Under the pieces are notes generated by a model. It saw only the letters and a list, made by a program, of their open reading frames with translations, was not told the DNA's origin and did no database searches. A DNA stretch of 64,000 nt from Dongia_A sp039808885. GTDB taxonomy: Bacteria > Pseudomonadota > Alphaproteobacteria > Dongiales > Dongiaceae. Positions within the stretch are counted from its first letter, which is position 1. Each line of letters starts with the position of its first letter. Below, one piece after another: positions 56,302-64,000 of the stretch. Both the position numbers and the translations under genes were made by a program. The DNA lies in the NCBI GenBank assembly GCA_039808885.1, contig JBDHTX010000005.1:1-64000 (forward strand). Reading direction: 5' to 3'.

Positions 56302-58232
56302 CCCCGCTCAATCTCGGACGCCGCGACTTCCTGCTCACCAGCCTCGGCGCCGGCCTCGCGCTGGCCGCCCGCCCCGCTTTCGCCGCCTTCACCGGCTCGT
56401 CCTATTTCGCCGCGGCAGAGGCCGCCGGCGAGCTGCCGCCGGTGGCCGAGCGCCTGCCGCGCAACCCGGCGGTGGCGACGATGGCGGAGCTCGGCAAGGC
56501 CGGCGGCGAGTTCCGCATGCTGATGGCGAGCCCGAAGGATACCCGCATCCTGGTCGCCTACTCCTATGCGCGGCTGGTCTGCTACGACACCGACTACAAG
56601 ATCGTGCCCGACATCTGCGAGAGCTTCACCGTGGAGGAGGGGCGCATCTTCACCTTCCGCCTGCGCGAGGGGCACAAGTGGTCGGACGGCGAGCCGTTCA
56701 CGGCGGAGGCCTTCCGCTATTTCTGGGAGGACGTCGCCAACAACGACGAATTGATGCCGACCGGCATCCCGACCATCCTGCGGGTCGACGGCAAGCCGCC
56801 GCGGGTCGAATTCCTCGACGACCTCACCATCCGCTATTCCTGGGACAAGCCGAACGCGGAGTTCCTGCCGGCGGTGGCGGCGGCGAGCCCGCTCTATCTC
56901 TACCGGCCCGGGCACTACCTGAAGAAGTACCACAAGAAATACCAGAAGGAAGCCAAGCTTGCCGAGATGGTGGAGGAGAGCGGCCAGCCGAGCTGGGCGG
57001 CGCTCCACAACCGCAAGGACAACCAGTACAAGAACGACAATCCGAAGCTGCCCACGCTCGACCCGTGGGTGCTGCGGATCAAGCCGCCGGCCGAGCGCTT
57101 CATCTTCTCGCGCAACCCGTACTACTACCGCGTCGACACCCAGGGCCAGCAGCTGCCCTATGCCGACCAGGTGGTGTTCGACATCGCCGCGGCCGGGCTG
57201 ATCCCGGCCAAGGCCGACGAGACCGACCTGCAGGCGCGCAACATCCGCTTCGACAACTACACCGCCCTGAAGAACGAGGAGCTCGAGAAGGGGAAGTTCT
57301 GGGTGCGGCTGTGGGACGACGGCCGCGGCGCGAATTTCGCGCTCTATCCCAACCTCACCACCACCGACATGGTGTGGCGCGGGCTGTTCCGCGACGTGCG
57401 CTGCCGCCGCGCGCTGTCGCTGGCGGTCAACCGGCACGAGATCAACCAGGCGATCTATTACGGCCTGGGCCAGGAAGGCGCCAACACCGTGCTGCCGCGC
57501 AGCCCGCTCTACAAGCCGGAGCTGAACGCGGCGTGGTCGGGCTACGACATCGACAAGGCGAACGCGCTGCTCGATGAGCTCGGCCTCACCACCTACAACG
57601 ACGACGGCCTGCGCACGCTGCCCGACGGGCGGCCGATGATCATCATCGTCGACACCGCCGGCGAGAGCACCGAGGAATCCGACATCCTGGAGCTGGTCCG
57701 CGATTCCTGGCTCAAGATCGGCGTCAGCCTGTTCACCAAGCCGTCGCAGCGCGAGGTGTTCCGCAACCGCATCTTCGCCGGCGATTCGATCATGTCGGTG
57801 TGGTCGGGCGTCGACAACGGCTTCCCCACCGCCGACATGAGCCCGTGGGAGTTCTGCCCCTCGACCCAGCAGCAGCTGCATTGGGCGAAATGGGGCCAGT
57901 ATATCGAGACCTCGGGCGAGGCGGGCGAGCCCATCGACATGCCCGAGGCGCAGCGCCTGTTCGACCTGCTCCAGCAATGGCGCGGCGCCGGCGACAGCGC
58001 CACGCGTACCGCGATCTGGACCGAGGTGCTGGCGATCTGGGCCGACCAGGCCTACACCATCGGCACCGTCGCCAACGTGCCGCAGCCGGTGGTGGTCAAC
58101 CGCCACCTGCGCAACGTGCCGGAGAAGGCGGTGTTCGCCTGGGAGCCGGGCGCGCAATTCGGCGTGCACAAGCCGGACACCTTCTGGCTCGACGAAGTGC
58201 GGCCGCTCAGCGCCATCGAAGCGGAAGAATAG
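56298..58232 (+). CDS. ABC transporter substrate-binding protein (family 5)
   Basis: 644 residues from the ATG at 56298, overlapping the ATPase stop. A twin-arginine-type leader (LGRRDFLLTSLGAGLALAARPAFA) precedes a long SBP_bac_5 domain: VPDICESFTVEEGRIFTFRLREGHKWSDGEPFTAEAFRYFWED and RRALSLAVNRHEINQAIYYG are family blocks. It binds the ligand in the periplasm; peptides, oligosaccharides or opines are all transported by this family. The length (over 600) fits the larger subgroup with an insertion. Confidence 0.93.
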   Translation: MTPLNLGRRDFLLTSLGAGLALAARPAFAAFTGSSYFAAAEAAGELPPVAERLPRNPAVATMAELGKAGGEFRMLMASPKDTRILVAYSYARLVCYDTDYKIVPDICESFTVEEGRIFTFRLREGHKWSDGEPFTAEAFRYFWEDVANNDELMPTGIPTILRVDGKPPRVEFLDDLTIRYSWDKPNAEFLPAVAAASPLYLYRPGHYLKKYHKKYQKEAKLAEMVEESGQPSWAALHNRKDNQYKNDNPKLPTLDPWVLRIKPPAERFIFSRNPYYYRVDTQGQQLPYADQVVFDIAAAGLIPAKADETDLQARNIRFDNYTALKNEELEKGKFWVRLWDDGRGANFALYPNLTTTDMVWRGLFRDVRCRRALSLAVNRHEINQAIYYGLGQEGANTVLPRSPLYKPELNAAWSGYDIDKANALLDELGLTTYNDDGLRTLPDGRPMIIIVDTAGESTEESDILELVRDSWLKIGVSLFTKPSQREVFRNRIFAGDSIMSVWSGVDNGFPTADMSPWEFCPSTQQQLHWAKWGQYIETSGEAGEPIDMPEAQRLFDLLQQWRGAGDSATRTAIWTEVLAIWADQAYTIGTVANVPQPVVVNRHLRNVPEKAVFAWEPGAQFGVHKPDTFWLDEVRPLSAIEAEE

Positions 58233-58263
58233 AGCAGAAGAACCCCGGGAAAATCGGTCGCGC

Positions 58264-59262
58264 ATGTTCCGCTATCTCATCCAACGCCTGCTGGTGATGA
58301 TCCCGACGCTGATCGTGATCTCCATCGCGATCTTCGCCATCATCCAGGCGCCGCCGGGCGACTTCCTCGAGACCTATATCGCCGAGCTGCAATCGCAGGG
58401 CGAAGCGGTCGACCCGGAAAAGATCGAGGCCCTGCGCAAGGAATACGGCCTCGACCAGCCGGTCTACATCCAATACGCCAAGTGGGTGGGTGGGCTGGTG
58501 CAGGGCAATCTCGGCTATTCCTTCGAATACTCGCTGCCGGTCAACGAGGTGGTGGGCGATCGGCTGGCGCTGACCGTGGTGGTGTCGCTGGCCTCGATCC
58601 TGTTCGTGTGGATCGTCTCCTTCCCGATCGCCATCTACTCGGCGGTGCGGCAATACTCCCTCGGCGACTACTTCTTCACCTTCCTCGGCTATATCGGCCT
58701 GGCGACGCCCAGCTTCCTCATCGCCCTCATCCTGCTCTACCTGTCGAAGGTGTATTTCGGCACCTCGATCGGCGGGTTGATGGACCCGCAATACCTGGGC
58801 CAGCCGTGGAGCTGGGACAAGTTCCTGTCCATCCTGGCGCATCTCTGGGTGCCGGTGCTGGTCATCGGCCTGCCCGGCACCGCCGGCATGATCCGGCGCC
58901 TGCGCGCCAACCTGCTGGACGAGCTCAACAAGCAATACGTCACGACGGGCCGCGCCAAGGGCCTGCCGCCGGGCAGGCTGCTGGTGAAATATCCCCTGCG
59001 CATCTCGCTCAACCCCTTCATCGCCGATATCGGCAGCCTGCTGCCGGAGCTGATCTCCGGCTCGGTCATCGTCTCGGTGGTGATGTCGCTGCCGCTGACC
59101 GGGCCGATGCTGCTCTCGGCGCTCCGGAGCCAGGACATGTACCTGGCGGGCTCGTTCCTCATGTTCATGGCGTTCCTGACGGTGCTGGGCGTGTTCATCT
59201 CCGACATCCTGCTGGCGCTGCTCGATCCGCGCATCCGTCTCGGCGGCGGGGTGTCGAAATGA
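58264..59262 (+). CDS. Peptide-type ABC transporter permease (DppB-like)
   Basis: 332 residues, six helices, starting MFRYLIQRLLVMIPTLIVISIAIF, the standard DppB/YejB start. The EAA-type loop that contacts the ATPase is near 240 (YVTTGRAKGLPPGRLLVKYPLRISLNP). It follows the binding-protein gene by 31 bases and overlaps the second permease. Confidence 0.95.
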   Translation: MFRYLIQRLLVMIPTLIVISIAIFAIIQAPPGDFLETYIAELQSQGEAVDPEKIEALRKEYGLDQPVYIQYAKWVGGLVQGNLGYSFEYSLPVNEVVGDRLALTVVVSLASILFVWIVSFPIAIYSAVRQYSLGDYFFTFLGYIGLATPSFLIALILLYLSKVYFGTSIGGLMDPQYLGQPWSWDKFLSILAHLWVPVLVIGLPGTAGMIRRLRANLLDELNKQYVTTGRAKGLPPGRLLVKYPLRISLNPFIADIGSLLPELISGSVIVSVVMSLPLTGPMLLSALRSQDMYLAGSFLMFMAFLTVLGVFISDILLALLDPRIRLGGGVSK

Positions 59263-60425
59263 CGGACAACACCGTGACCCCGCTCTCCCACTACGTCTCC
59301 AAGGCGCCGTTCGACCCCTATTCGGTCGAGCAGACGACGCCCGAGCAGGAGAAGATCTACCTCGCCTCGCAATGGCAGCTGATGCGGCTGAAGTTCCGGC
59401 GCCACAAGGTGGCGCTGGCCTCGGCGATCATCCTCACCATCATGTACGCGATGATCCTGGTGGTCGAGGTGCTGGCGCCGTACAACCTGCACAGCCGCGA
59501 CGTCGACCATATCTACGTGCCGCCGCAGAGCGTGCATTTGTTCCATGAGGGCAAGTTCGTCGGGCCGTTCGTCTACGCGCTCGACTACAAGCTCAACATG
59601 GACAACCTGAAGCGCGAATACAGCGAGAACACCTCGAAGCCGCTGCCGATCCGCTTCTTCTGCAAGGGCGACCCCTACAAGTTCTGGGGCTGGACCGCCG
59701 GCGATTTCCACGTCGTCTGCCCGCCCGAGGGCGGGCCGATGTTCCTGCTCGGCTCCGACCGGCTGGGGCGCGACATGCTTTCGCGCATCCTCTACGGCAT
59801 GCGCATCTCCATCACCATCGGCTTCATCGGCGTTGCCGTCTCCATCGTGCTCGGCATCGTCTTCGGCGGGCTCGCCGGCTATTACGGCGGCTGGGTCGAC
59901 GACGTGGTGCAGCGCGTGATCGAGGTGCTGCGCTCGATCCCGCATCTGCCGCTGTGGCTGGCGCTGGCGGCGATCCTGCCGGTGACGTGGTCGCCGCTGT
60001 GGGTCTATTTCGGCATCACCATCATCCTCGGCCTGATCGACTGGACCGGCCTCGCCCGCGCCGTGCGCTCGAAGCTCTTGAGCCTGCGCGAGGAGGATTT
60101 CTGCGTGGCGGCGCAATTGATGGGCGCCTCGCCCAACCGCATCATCTTCCGCCATCTGATGCCGAGCTTCATGAGCCACCTGATCGCCTCGGCCACGCTC
60201 GCCATCCCCAACATGATCCTGGGCGAGACGGCCTTGTCCTTCCTCGGCCTCGGCATCCGCCCGCCGATCACCTCCTGGGGCGTGCTGCTGAACGAGGCGC
60301 AGAACATCAACGTGGTGGTGCTCTATCCCTGGCTGATGCTGCCCATGGTGCCGGTCATCATCGTGGTGCTGGCCTTCAACTTCATGGGCGACGGCCTGCG
60401 CGACGCGGCGGACCCGTACCGGTAG
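59259..60425 (+). CDS. Peptide-type ABC transporter permease (DppC-like)
   Basis: 388 residues from the ATG at 59259, four bases inside the previous gene. The N-terminus is longer than in classical DppC, with a helix (about 47-67) and a periplasmic loop of about 90 residues (LFHEGKFVGPFVYALDYKLNMDN), as in YejE-type subunits. Core motifs GSDRLGRDMLSRILYGMRISI, the EAA loop ARAVRSKLLSLREEDFCVAAQLMGAS and ILGETALSFLGLGIRPP are all present. Last gene of the importer operon. Confidence 0.95.
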   Translation: MTDNTVTPLSHYVSKAPFDPYSVEQTTPEQEKIYLASQWQLMRLKFRRHKVALASAIILTIMYAMILVVEVLAPYNLHSRDVDHIYVPPQSVHLFHEGKFVGPFVYALDYKLNMDNLKREYSENTSKPLPIRFFCKGDPYKFWGWTAGDFHVVCPPEGGPMFLLGSDRLGRDMLSRILYGMRISITIGFIGVAVSIVLGIVFGGLAGYYGGWVDDVVQRVIEVLRSIPHLPLWLALAAILPVTWSPLWVYFGITIILGLIDWTGLARAVRSKLLSLREEDFCVAAQLMGASPNRIIFRHLMPSFMSHLIASATLAIPNMILGETALSFLGLGIRPPITSWGVLLNEAQNINVVVLYPWLMLPMVPVIIVVLAFNFMGDGLRDAADPYR

Positions 60426-60437
60426 CTCCTCCCTGTT

Positions 60438-60525
60438 GTCATTGCCGGGCTTGTCCCGGCAATCCAAGCAGCGCTGCAGCTTGCAGGGATGCCGCATGGA
60501 TCACCGGGACAAGCCCGGTGATGAC
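60438..60525. repeat. Paired-hairpin repeat (family B), compact copy
   Basis: 88 bp: GTCAT, stem TGCCGGG-CTTGT-CCCGGCA, ATCCA; then TGGAT, stem CACCGGG-ACAAG-CCCGGTG, ATGAC. The two inverted halves differ at the stem base by TG/CA against CA/TG, a compensating pair of changes. This is the shortest and cleanest member and has the same ends as the GIY-YIG elements. Confidence 0.88.
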
Positions 60526-60567
60526 GGAGGAGAGCGGTAGAAGCTAGGGAGCAAGGCCTCGAAAGCA

Positions 60568-60595
60568 AATCACCGGGCCGCGAGGCCCGGTGATT
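60568..60595. terminator. Bidirectional hairpin between convergent genes
   Basis: AATCACCGGGCC and GGCCCGGTGATT form a perfect 12-bp stem with loop GCGA. It lies between the importer operon and the convergent protease gene. The A/T pairs at its base give short T tracts on both strands (ATTGTCGTTT to the right), so it could end both transcripts. Confidence 0.72.
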
Positions 60596-60623
60596 GTCGT
60601 TTGAAGGCGCGGCGGTTCGACGC

Positions 60624-62906
60624 TCAGCCTTCCGCCGCGCGCTGCCAGGTGTCGATGACCGAGTAGTCGCTCCAGGAGCGGTCGAGATAGGGCGCGGTGG
60701 AGAAGTAGCGCCGCGCGTCCTTCTTCTGGCCGTTGGCGTAGGCCAGCAGCCCGACATAGGCGTGGGTGCGGCCGAGCCGGGTCCACTTGGTGTCCTCCGG
60801 GCCCTTCTCCGCTTCCTTCAGCACGTCGTCGGCCGAGATCTCGCCCTGGAAGTGCTTCACCAGCAGGACCTGCCAGTTGTCGGGATCGTCATGCGGCTTG
60901 ATCAGGTTGGCGACGGCGGCCTTGGCGGCCTCCTTCTGGCCGGTCTTGGTCAGGGCGACGCTGAGCAGCAAGGCGGGGAAGAGCTCGTCCTTCTTGCTGT
61001 AGGCGACGGCGGTCTTCAGCACCTCGACGGCCTCCTTGTCGCGGCCCTGCGCCAGCAGCCCGGCGCCCAGCGCCAGCGCCGGCTCGGGGTTGTCGGCGGT
61101 GTCGGCGATGGCGGCGCGCAGGTCGCGCTCGGCATCCTCGAGGTGATGGCCCTCGTTCATGGCGAAGATGGCGCGCTGGGCCTGCGCCCAGGTCGCGTGC
61201 TCGTTTTCCTTCAGGATGGTGCGCAAATCGGACCGCGCCGGCTCCGACTGGCCGAGGCGGAAGCGCACCATCGACCGGGTGAACAGCGCGCGTTCGTATT
61301 TCGGCGCATAGCGCAGCATCTCGTCATAGGCGGCAAGCGCGGCGCGGTGCTGTCCGGCGCAGGCCATGGCGTCGGCCCAGTCCAGGCGGACGGTGGGGTC
61401 GATGCCGTGCTTGTCCCAGGTGCGGCGCAGCAGGTTGGCGCCGTTCTGGCAATCGCCGTTCTGCGCCATCAGCATGCCCTGGATCACCTGCAGCTCGGCC
61501 AGCTCCGGATAGGTCTCGCGGAAGGCCTGCAGGTCCTTGATCGCCTCGTTGACGGCCACGCTGTGGCTGAGGCCGGTATAGAGCGCGATGTCGACCCGCA
61601 CGGCGCGCGGCTCGCGCGCCTCCGGGTTCGTCGCCAGCAGCTTGTCGATCTCGGCCAGCGCCGGCTCGGCGCCCTCGGTCATGTATTTGCCGATCAGCCA
61701 GCGCACGGTCAGCGCCATGTCGTCCGGCCTGGCCTCGTGCAGCTTCGCCAGGTGGTCGACCAGGGCCGGGTCCTTCTCCGCGTACGGCGTGTTGGTGCCG
61801 GCGCCGTCGATCCGCGCGCCGGGATCGCCGGCCAGGAGCGGACGGACGCGATCGAGGAAGCCGGACACCGGATTGGCCATCGGCATGTACTGGATGCGCC
61901 AGGGCCAGCCCTTGGGCCGCGAATTGGAGAACAGCTGCGCGCGCAAGGTCCATTCGATCGGGCCGCGCGTCACCAGCGCCACCACGCGCCAGCCGCCATT
62001 GCCGTCGGATTCCAGGATCGGCGCGCCGGAGGAGCCGGGCTTGCCGTAGCAGTCATTGGCCCAGATCGGCCATTCGACCTGGCCGAAGATGGAGCAGTGC
62101 TTGTCGTCGATCAGGTGCGAGAGGCCGGCCTCCGGCGGGCCGCTGATGCCGCGCGCCGGGATCGGCTCGGCGGTTTCCATCAGGCTCGCCGTGGTGATGC
62201 CGTGCAGCGGCAGCGGGATGTAGCCCTTGGGACCTTCGCCCAGGCACTTCTCCAGCTTCAGCAGCGCCCAATCCTCGGGGAAGCTCTTCCAGGCGGCGTC
62301 CTTCTGCTTGGTCAGGTCCTCGGAATCGGTAAAGGTGTACTGGCCCCAGGCGACCGGGATCGCCGTGGTCGAATCCAGGATCTCCGACAGCTTGCTGAGG
62401 TCGTTGGCCTTGCTGACCTTGGTCTGGTCGCGGATCGGGCCGATGACGAACTGGATCTTGCTCTTCATCGGCAATTCGTTGGTGTGATTGTCCGGATCGT
62501 CCGGGTCGATCACGTGGCGCGCGGTCATGACGTGGCAGGCGCCGACCAGGAAGGCGGAGCCCCAGCTCTCGTAATTCGGCTCGCCCTTTTCCGCCTTCTT
62601 GCGCGGCGGGTGCTTGACGATGAGGTTGCCGATGCCGAGCCGGTCGTCGCGGCGGATCAGGTCGATGTCCTCCATCTTCAGCACGGTGTCGAGCAGCATC
62701 GGCACCTGCGGGATGCCCTGCGCCGCCGCGGGACGCGCGGTCAGCGCCGCATAGACCATCATCAGCGCCAGCGCGCCGGCGATGGCGAGCGCGAGAAGCC
62801 GCCCGCCCAGCAGCAGCGCGTGGCGCAGCGCCGAAGCATGCCCGCCGCCCTGGGGCCCGTGATGGGGTCCGTGCGAAAAGGAGAAGTCGCGCGCGATGAA
62901 AGCCAT
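60624..62906 (-). CDS. Membrane-anchored trypsin-like protease with TPR repeats
   Basis: 760 residues from the ATG at 62906 (GAGGCGGGAC upstream). One transmembrane helix (about 33-58, LLALAIAGALALMMVYAAL) anchors it. The protease domain (about 95-345) has the chymotrypsin triad: His in VMTARHVID (near 128), Asp in EDWALLKL (near 213) and Ser in GKPGSSGAPI (near 290). From about 410 onward there are TPR-like helical repeats (AALAAYDEMLRYAPKYERALFTRSMVRFRLGQSEPA, and others). The combination suggests a periplasmic protease with a protein-binding tail; the substrate is unknown. Confidence 0.84.
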   Translation of the reverse strand: MAFIARDFSFSHGPHHGPQGGGHASALRHALLLGGRLLALAIAGALALMMVYAALTARPAAAQGIPQVPMLLDTVLKMEDIDLIRRDDRLGIGNLIVKHPPRKKAEKGEPNYESWGSAFLVGACHVMTARHVIDPDDPDNHTNELPMKSKIQFVIGPIRDQTKVSKANDLSKLSEILDSTTAIPVAWGQYTFTDSEDLTKQKDAAWKSFPEDWALLKLEKCLGEGPKGYIPLPLHGITTASLMETAEPIPARGISGPPEAGLSHLIDDKHCSIFGQVEWPIWANDCYGKPGSSGAPILESDGNGGWRVVALVTRGPIEWTLRAQLFSNSRPKGWPWRIQYMPMANPVSGFLDRVRPLLAGDPGARIDGAGTNTPYAEKDPALVDHLAKLHEARPDDMALTVRWLIGKYMTEGAEPALAEIDKLLATNPEAREPRAVRVDIALYTGLSHSVAVNEAIKDLQAFRETYPELAELQVIQGMLMAQNGDCQNGANLLRRTWDKHGIDPTVRLDWADAMACAGQHRAALAAYDEMLRYAPKYERALFTRSMVRFRLGQSEPARSDLRTILKENEHATWAQAQRAIFAMNEGHHLEDAERDLRAAIADTADNPEPALALGAGLLAQGRDKEAVEVLKTAVAYSKKDELFPALLLSVALTKTGQKEAAKAAVANLIKPHDDPDNWQVLLVKHFQGEISADDVLKEAEKGPEDTKWTRLGRTHAYVGLLAYANGQKKDARRYFSTAPYLDRSWSDYSVIDTWQRAAEG

Positions 62907-63169
62907 GTCCCGCCTCAAAGCTTATCGTAAACAGCCGATTAAGCAGGCTAGCGCGGGATTCCTAACAACCGCCTAATACCGCCGGATGCGGCGCCGCGGA
63001 ATGCATAAAAAGCCGCGAAAATCCAATCGATTGCCGCCGGGCCGCGGATGGGAAAATGCCCCTCGACAAGGCCGCTCGGGCGATGAAAATATTCCCGGCG
63101 GGCGATCCCGGCCCGACCCGGCGTCAGCGTCTCGGCGAACCGGACCGTGGGGGAGTTTCAGGCGGTCAC

Positions 63170-63236
63170 GGGGAGTCTTCACTCGGGGAATCTTCACTCA
63201 GGGAATCTTCATTCAGGGGGGATCTTCACTTGGGGA
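63170..63236 (+). repeat. 15-bp tandem repeat of a ribosome-binding-site segment, about five units
   Basis: Units GGGGAGTCTTCACTC (63170), GGGGAATCTTCACTC (63185), AGGGAATCTTCATTC (63200), a 17-base unit with extra G (63215) and GGGGAATTTC (63232), the last being the ribosome-binding site directly before the lipoprotein ATG. Each unit carries a purine-rich GGGGA-like core. The rest of 62907-63169 shows no gene. Confidence 0.9.
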
Positions 63237-63241
63237 ATTTC

Positions 63242-63640
63242 ATGGCATCCATGTCGCGCTTCGTCGGCGCCATCTTGCTGGCCGCCGCCATCGCCGCCTG
63301 CGCCCAGACCACCGCCACCGAGGGGGTGAGCCTGAAGCCGGGCGAGAAGCTGCTGATCACCCAGGACGTGTGGAAGAAATACCAGGACTACCTGGCCAAG
63401 GGGCAGGAGCTCGGCCACAAGCGCCGGCACGGCGCCTTCGGCGTCGCGCTGGTGGGCGGGGTCGGTGTCGCCAGCACCTATTCGTATCGCTATTGCCCGC
63501 GCGACTACGACAATTGCGTCGACAAGGGCGGCCCGACCTATATCGACGACATCCTAAATTCCTGTCGGCGGGAGAAGGTCGATTGCATCATCTTCGCCCG
63601 CGACGACGACATCCTGGTGCCGTACGAGATCGTCGATTGA
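63242..63640 (+). CDS. Small lipoprotein, unknown function (132 aa)
   Basis: 132 residues from the ATG at 63242; ATG 63251 is possible. The leader ends in a lipobox (IAAC, Cys20), so it is a lipoprotein. The mature protein has VWKKYQDYLAKGQELG, then SYRYCPRDYDNC and LNSCRREKVDC, four cysteines that may pair. The family is not recognised. It is isolated between two minus-strand genes. The GGGGA five bases before the start is the last unit of a tandem repeat. Confidence 0.8.
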   Translation: MASMSRFVGAILLAAAIAACAQTTATEGVSLKPGEKLLITQDVWKKYQDYLAKGQELGHKRRHGAFGVALVGGVGVASTYSYRYCPRDYDNCVDKGGPTYIDDILNSCRREKVDCIIFARDDDILVPYEIVD

Positions 63641-63667
63641 GCGCTTCCCGCAGGACTTTCCCGCGCC

Positions 63668-64000
63668 TCAATCGGTGATGCGGATGTGGCCGGGCTGCGC
63701 CGCCACGCGGGCGAGCCAGGCGGTGATGCCGGGATAGCGCGCCAGGTCGAAGCCGCCTTCGTGCGCCACATGGGTGTAGGCGTAGAGCGCGATGTCGGCG
63801 ATCGAATAGGCGGGGCCGGCGAAGAAGTCGTGATCCCGGAGATGGCTTTCCATGACGCCGAGCGCCTGGTAGCCGCGCTCGATCTTGCCCGGCAGCTGCG
63901 GCTCGTTCTGCGGCGTCCTGCCCAGATGGGCGACCCAGTGGCGCACCACGGCGATGAACGGCTCGTGGCTGTACTGCTCGAAGAACATCCATTGCAGCGC
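63668..64000 (-). CDS. Glutathione S-transferase family protein, N-terminus beyond window
   Basis: The frame is open to the window edge (...ALQWMFFEQYSHEPFIAVVRHW). It is the all-helical C-terminal GST domain, with LGVMESHLRDHDFFAGPAYSIADIALYAYTHVAHEGGFDLARYPGITAWLARV, including the N-capping box SIADIALY. The thioredoxin-fold half with the glutathione site is outside. The substrate is unknown. Confidence 0.9.
   Translation of the reverse strand, partial: ALQWMFFEQYSHEPFIAVVRHWVAHLGRTPQNEPQLPGKIERGYQALGVMESHLRDHDFFAGPAYSIADIALYAYTHVAHEGGFDLARYPGITAWLARVAAQPGHIRITD

Noticed and set aside
63056..63241. Upstream extension of the lipoprotein frame through the tandem repeat (ESSLGESSL-type repeats)
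   Set aside because: The lipobox and leader place the start at 63242 with a good ribosome-binding site; the extension would bury the signal peptide.

Overview
The window is high-GC DNA (visibly about two thirds G+C, with strong G/C third-position bias) from an alphaproteobacterium, most likely a member of the Rhodospirillales in the broad sense. The evidence is gene order known from that class: Tim44-like protein / mltA / smr / HTH, glnD next to murJ, and dapC / ftsK / lolA / xthA. No rRNA, tRNA, CRISPR array or phage structural gene was seen.

Layout. 1-9.6 kb: one long minus-strand run (Tim44-like, mltA, lutABC, smr, XRE regulator, beta-helix surface protein) diverging from fxsA and a histidine phosphatase. 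9.6-12.6 kb: aldo/keto reductase, two tiny paralogous membrane proteins, a PAP2 enzyme. 12.68-15.55 kb: a low-GC three-gene island (unknown protein, unknown protein, ComEC-like metallo-beta-lactamase-fold hydrolase) lying between two 194-bp direct repeats that are copies of the 3' end of the neighbouring FIST sensor gene. 15.3-26.1 kb: FIST, tesA / ybbA / ybbP, a PAS protein, murJ, glnD. 26.1-32.8 kb: mostly metabolic genes and two copies of an unusual element, a GIY-YIG nuclease gene framed by inverted paired hairpins; the second copy is killed by a nonsense codon. 32.8-40.3 kb: ftsK, lolA, a sterol-desaturase-like oxygenase, puuD-like hydrolase, xthA. 40.4-54.3 kb: patatin phospholipase, then a surface-glycan locus: cNMP sensor, methyltransferase and atypical ABC protein on the minus strand, diverging from four glycosyltransferases, a phosphatase, a polysaccharide deacetylase and a membrane protein. 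54.3-60.4 kb: a complete peptide-type ABC importer. 60.6-64 kb: trypsin-like/TPR protease, a lipoprotein, a partial glutathione transferase.

The most unusual content is in the non-coding architecture. (i) The island that replaces the end of the gene it entered has no integrase, and all six differences between the two repeats are synonymous. (ii) A family of paired hairpins with shared ends (GTCAT ... ATCCA) occurs both empty and loaded with the GIY-YIG gene, with compensatory stem changes. (iii) Short 13-15 bp tandem repeats sit exactly on stop codons, start codons or ribosome-binding sites at six gene junctions. (iv) A second intergenic repeat family of about 180-250 bp is present in five copies.

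Starts were chosen by ribosome-binding sites, family N-termini and overlap with neighbours; where these disagree the entry says so. All functional calls are from reading motifs and gene order, not from database searches.
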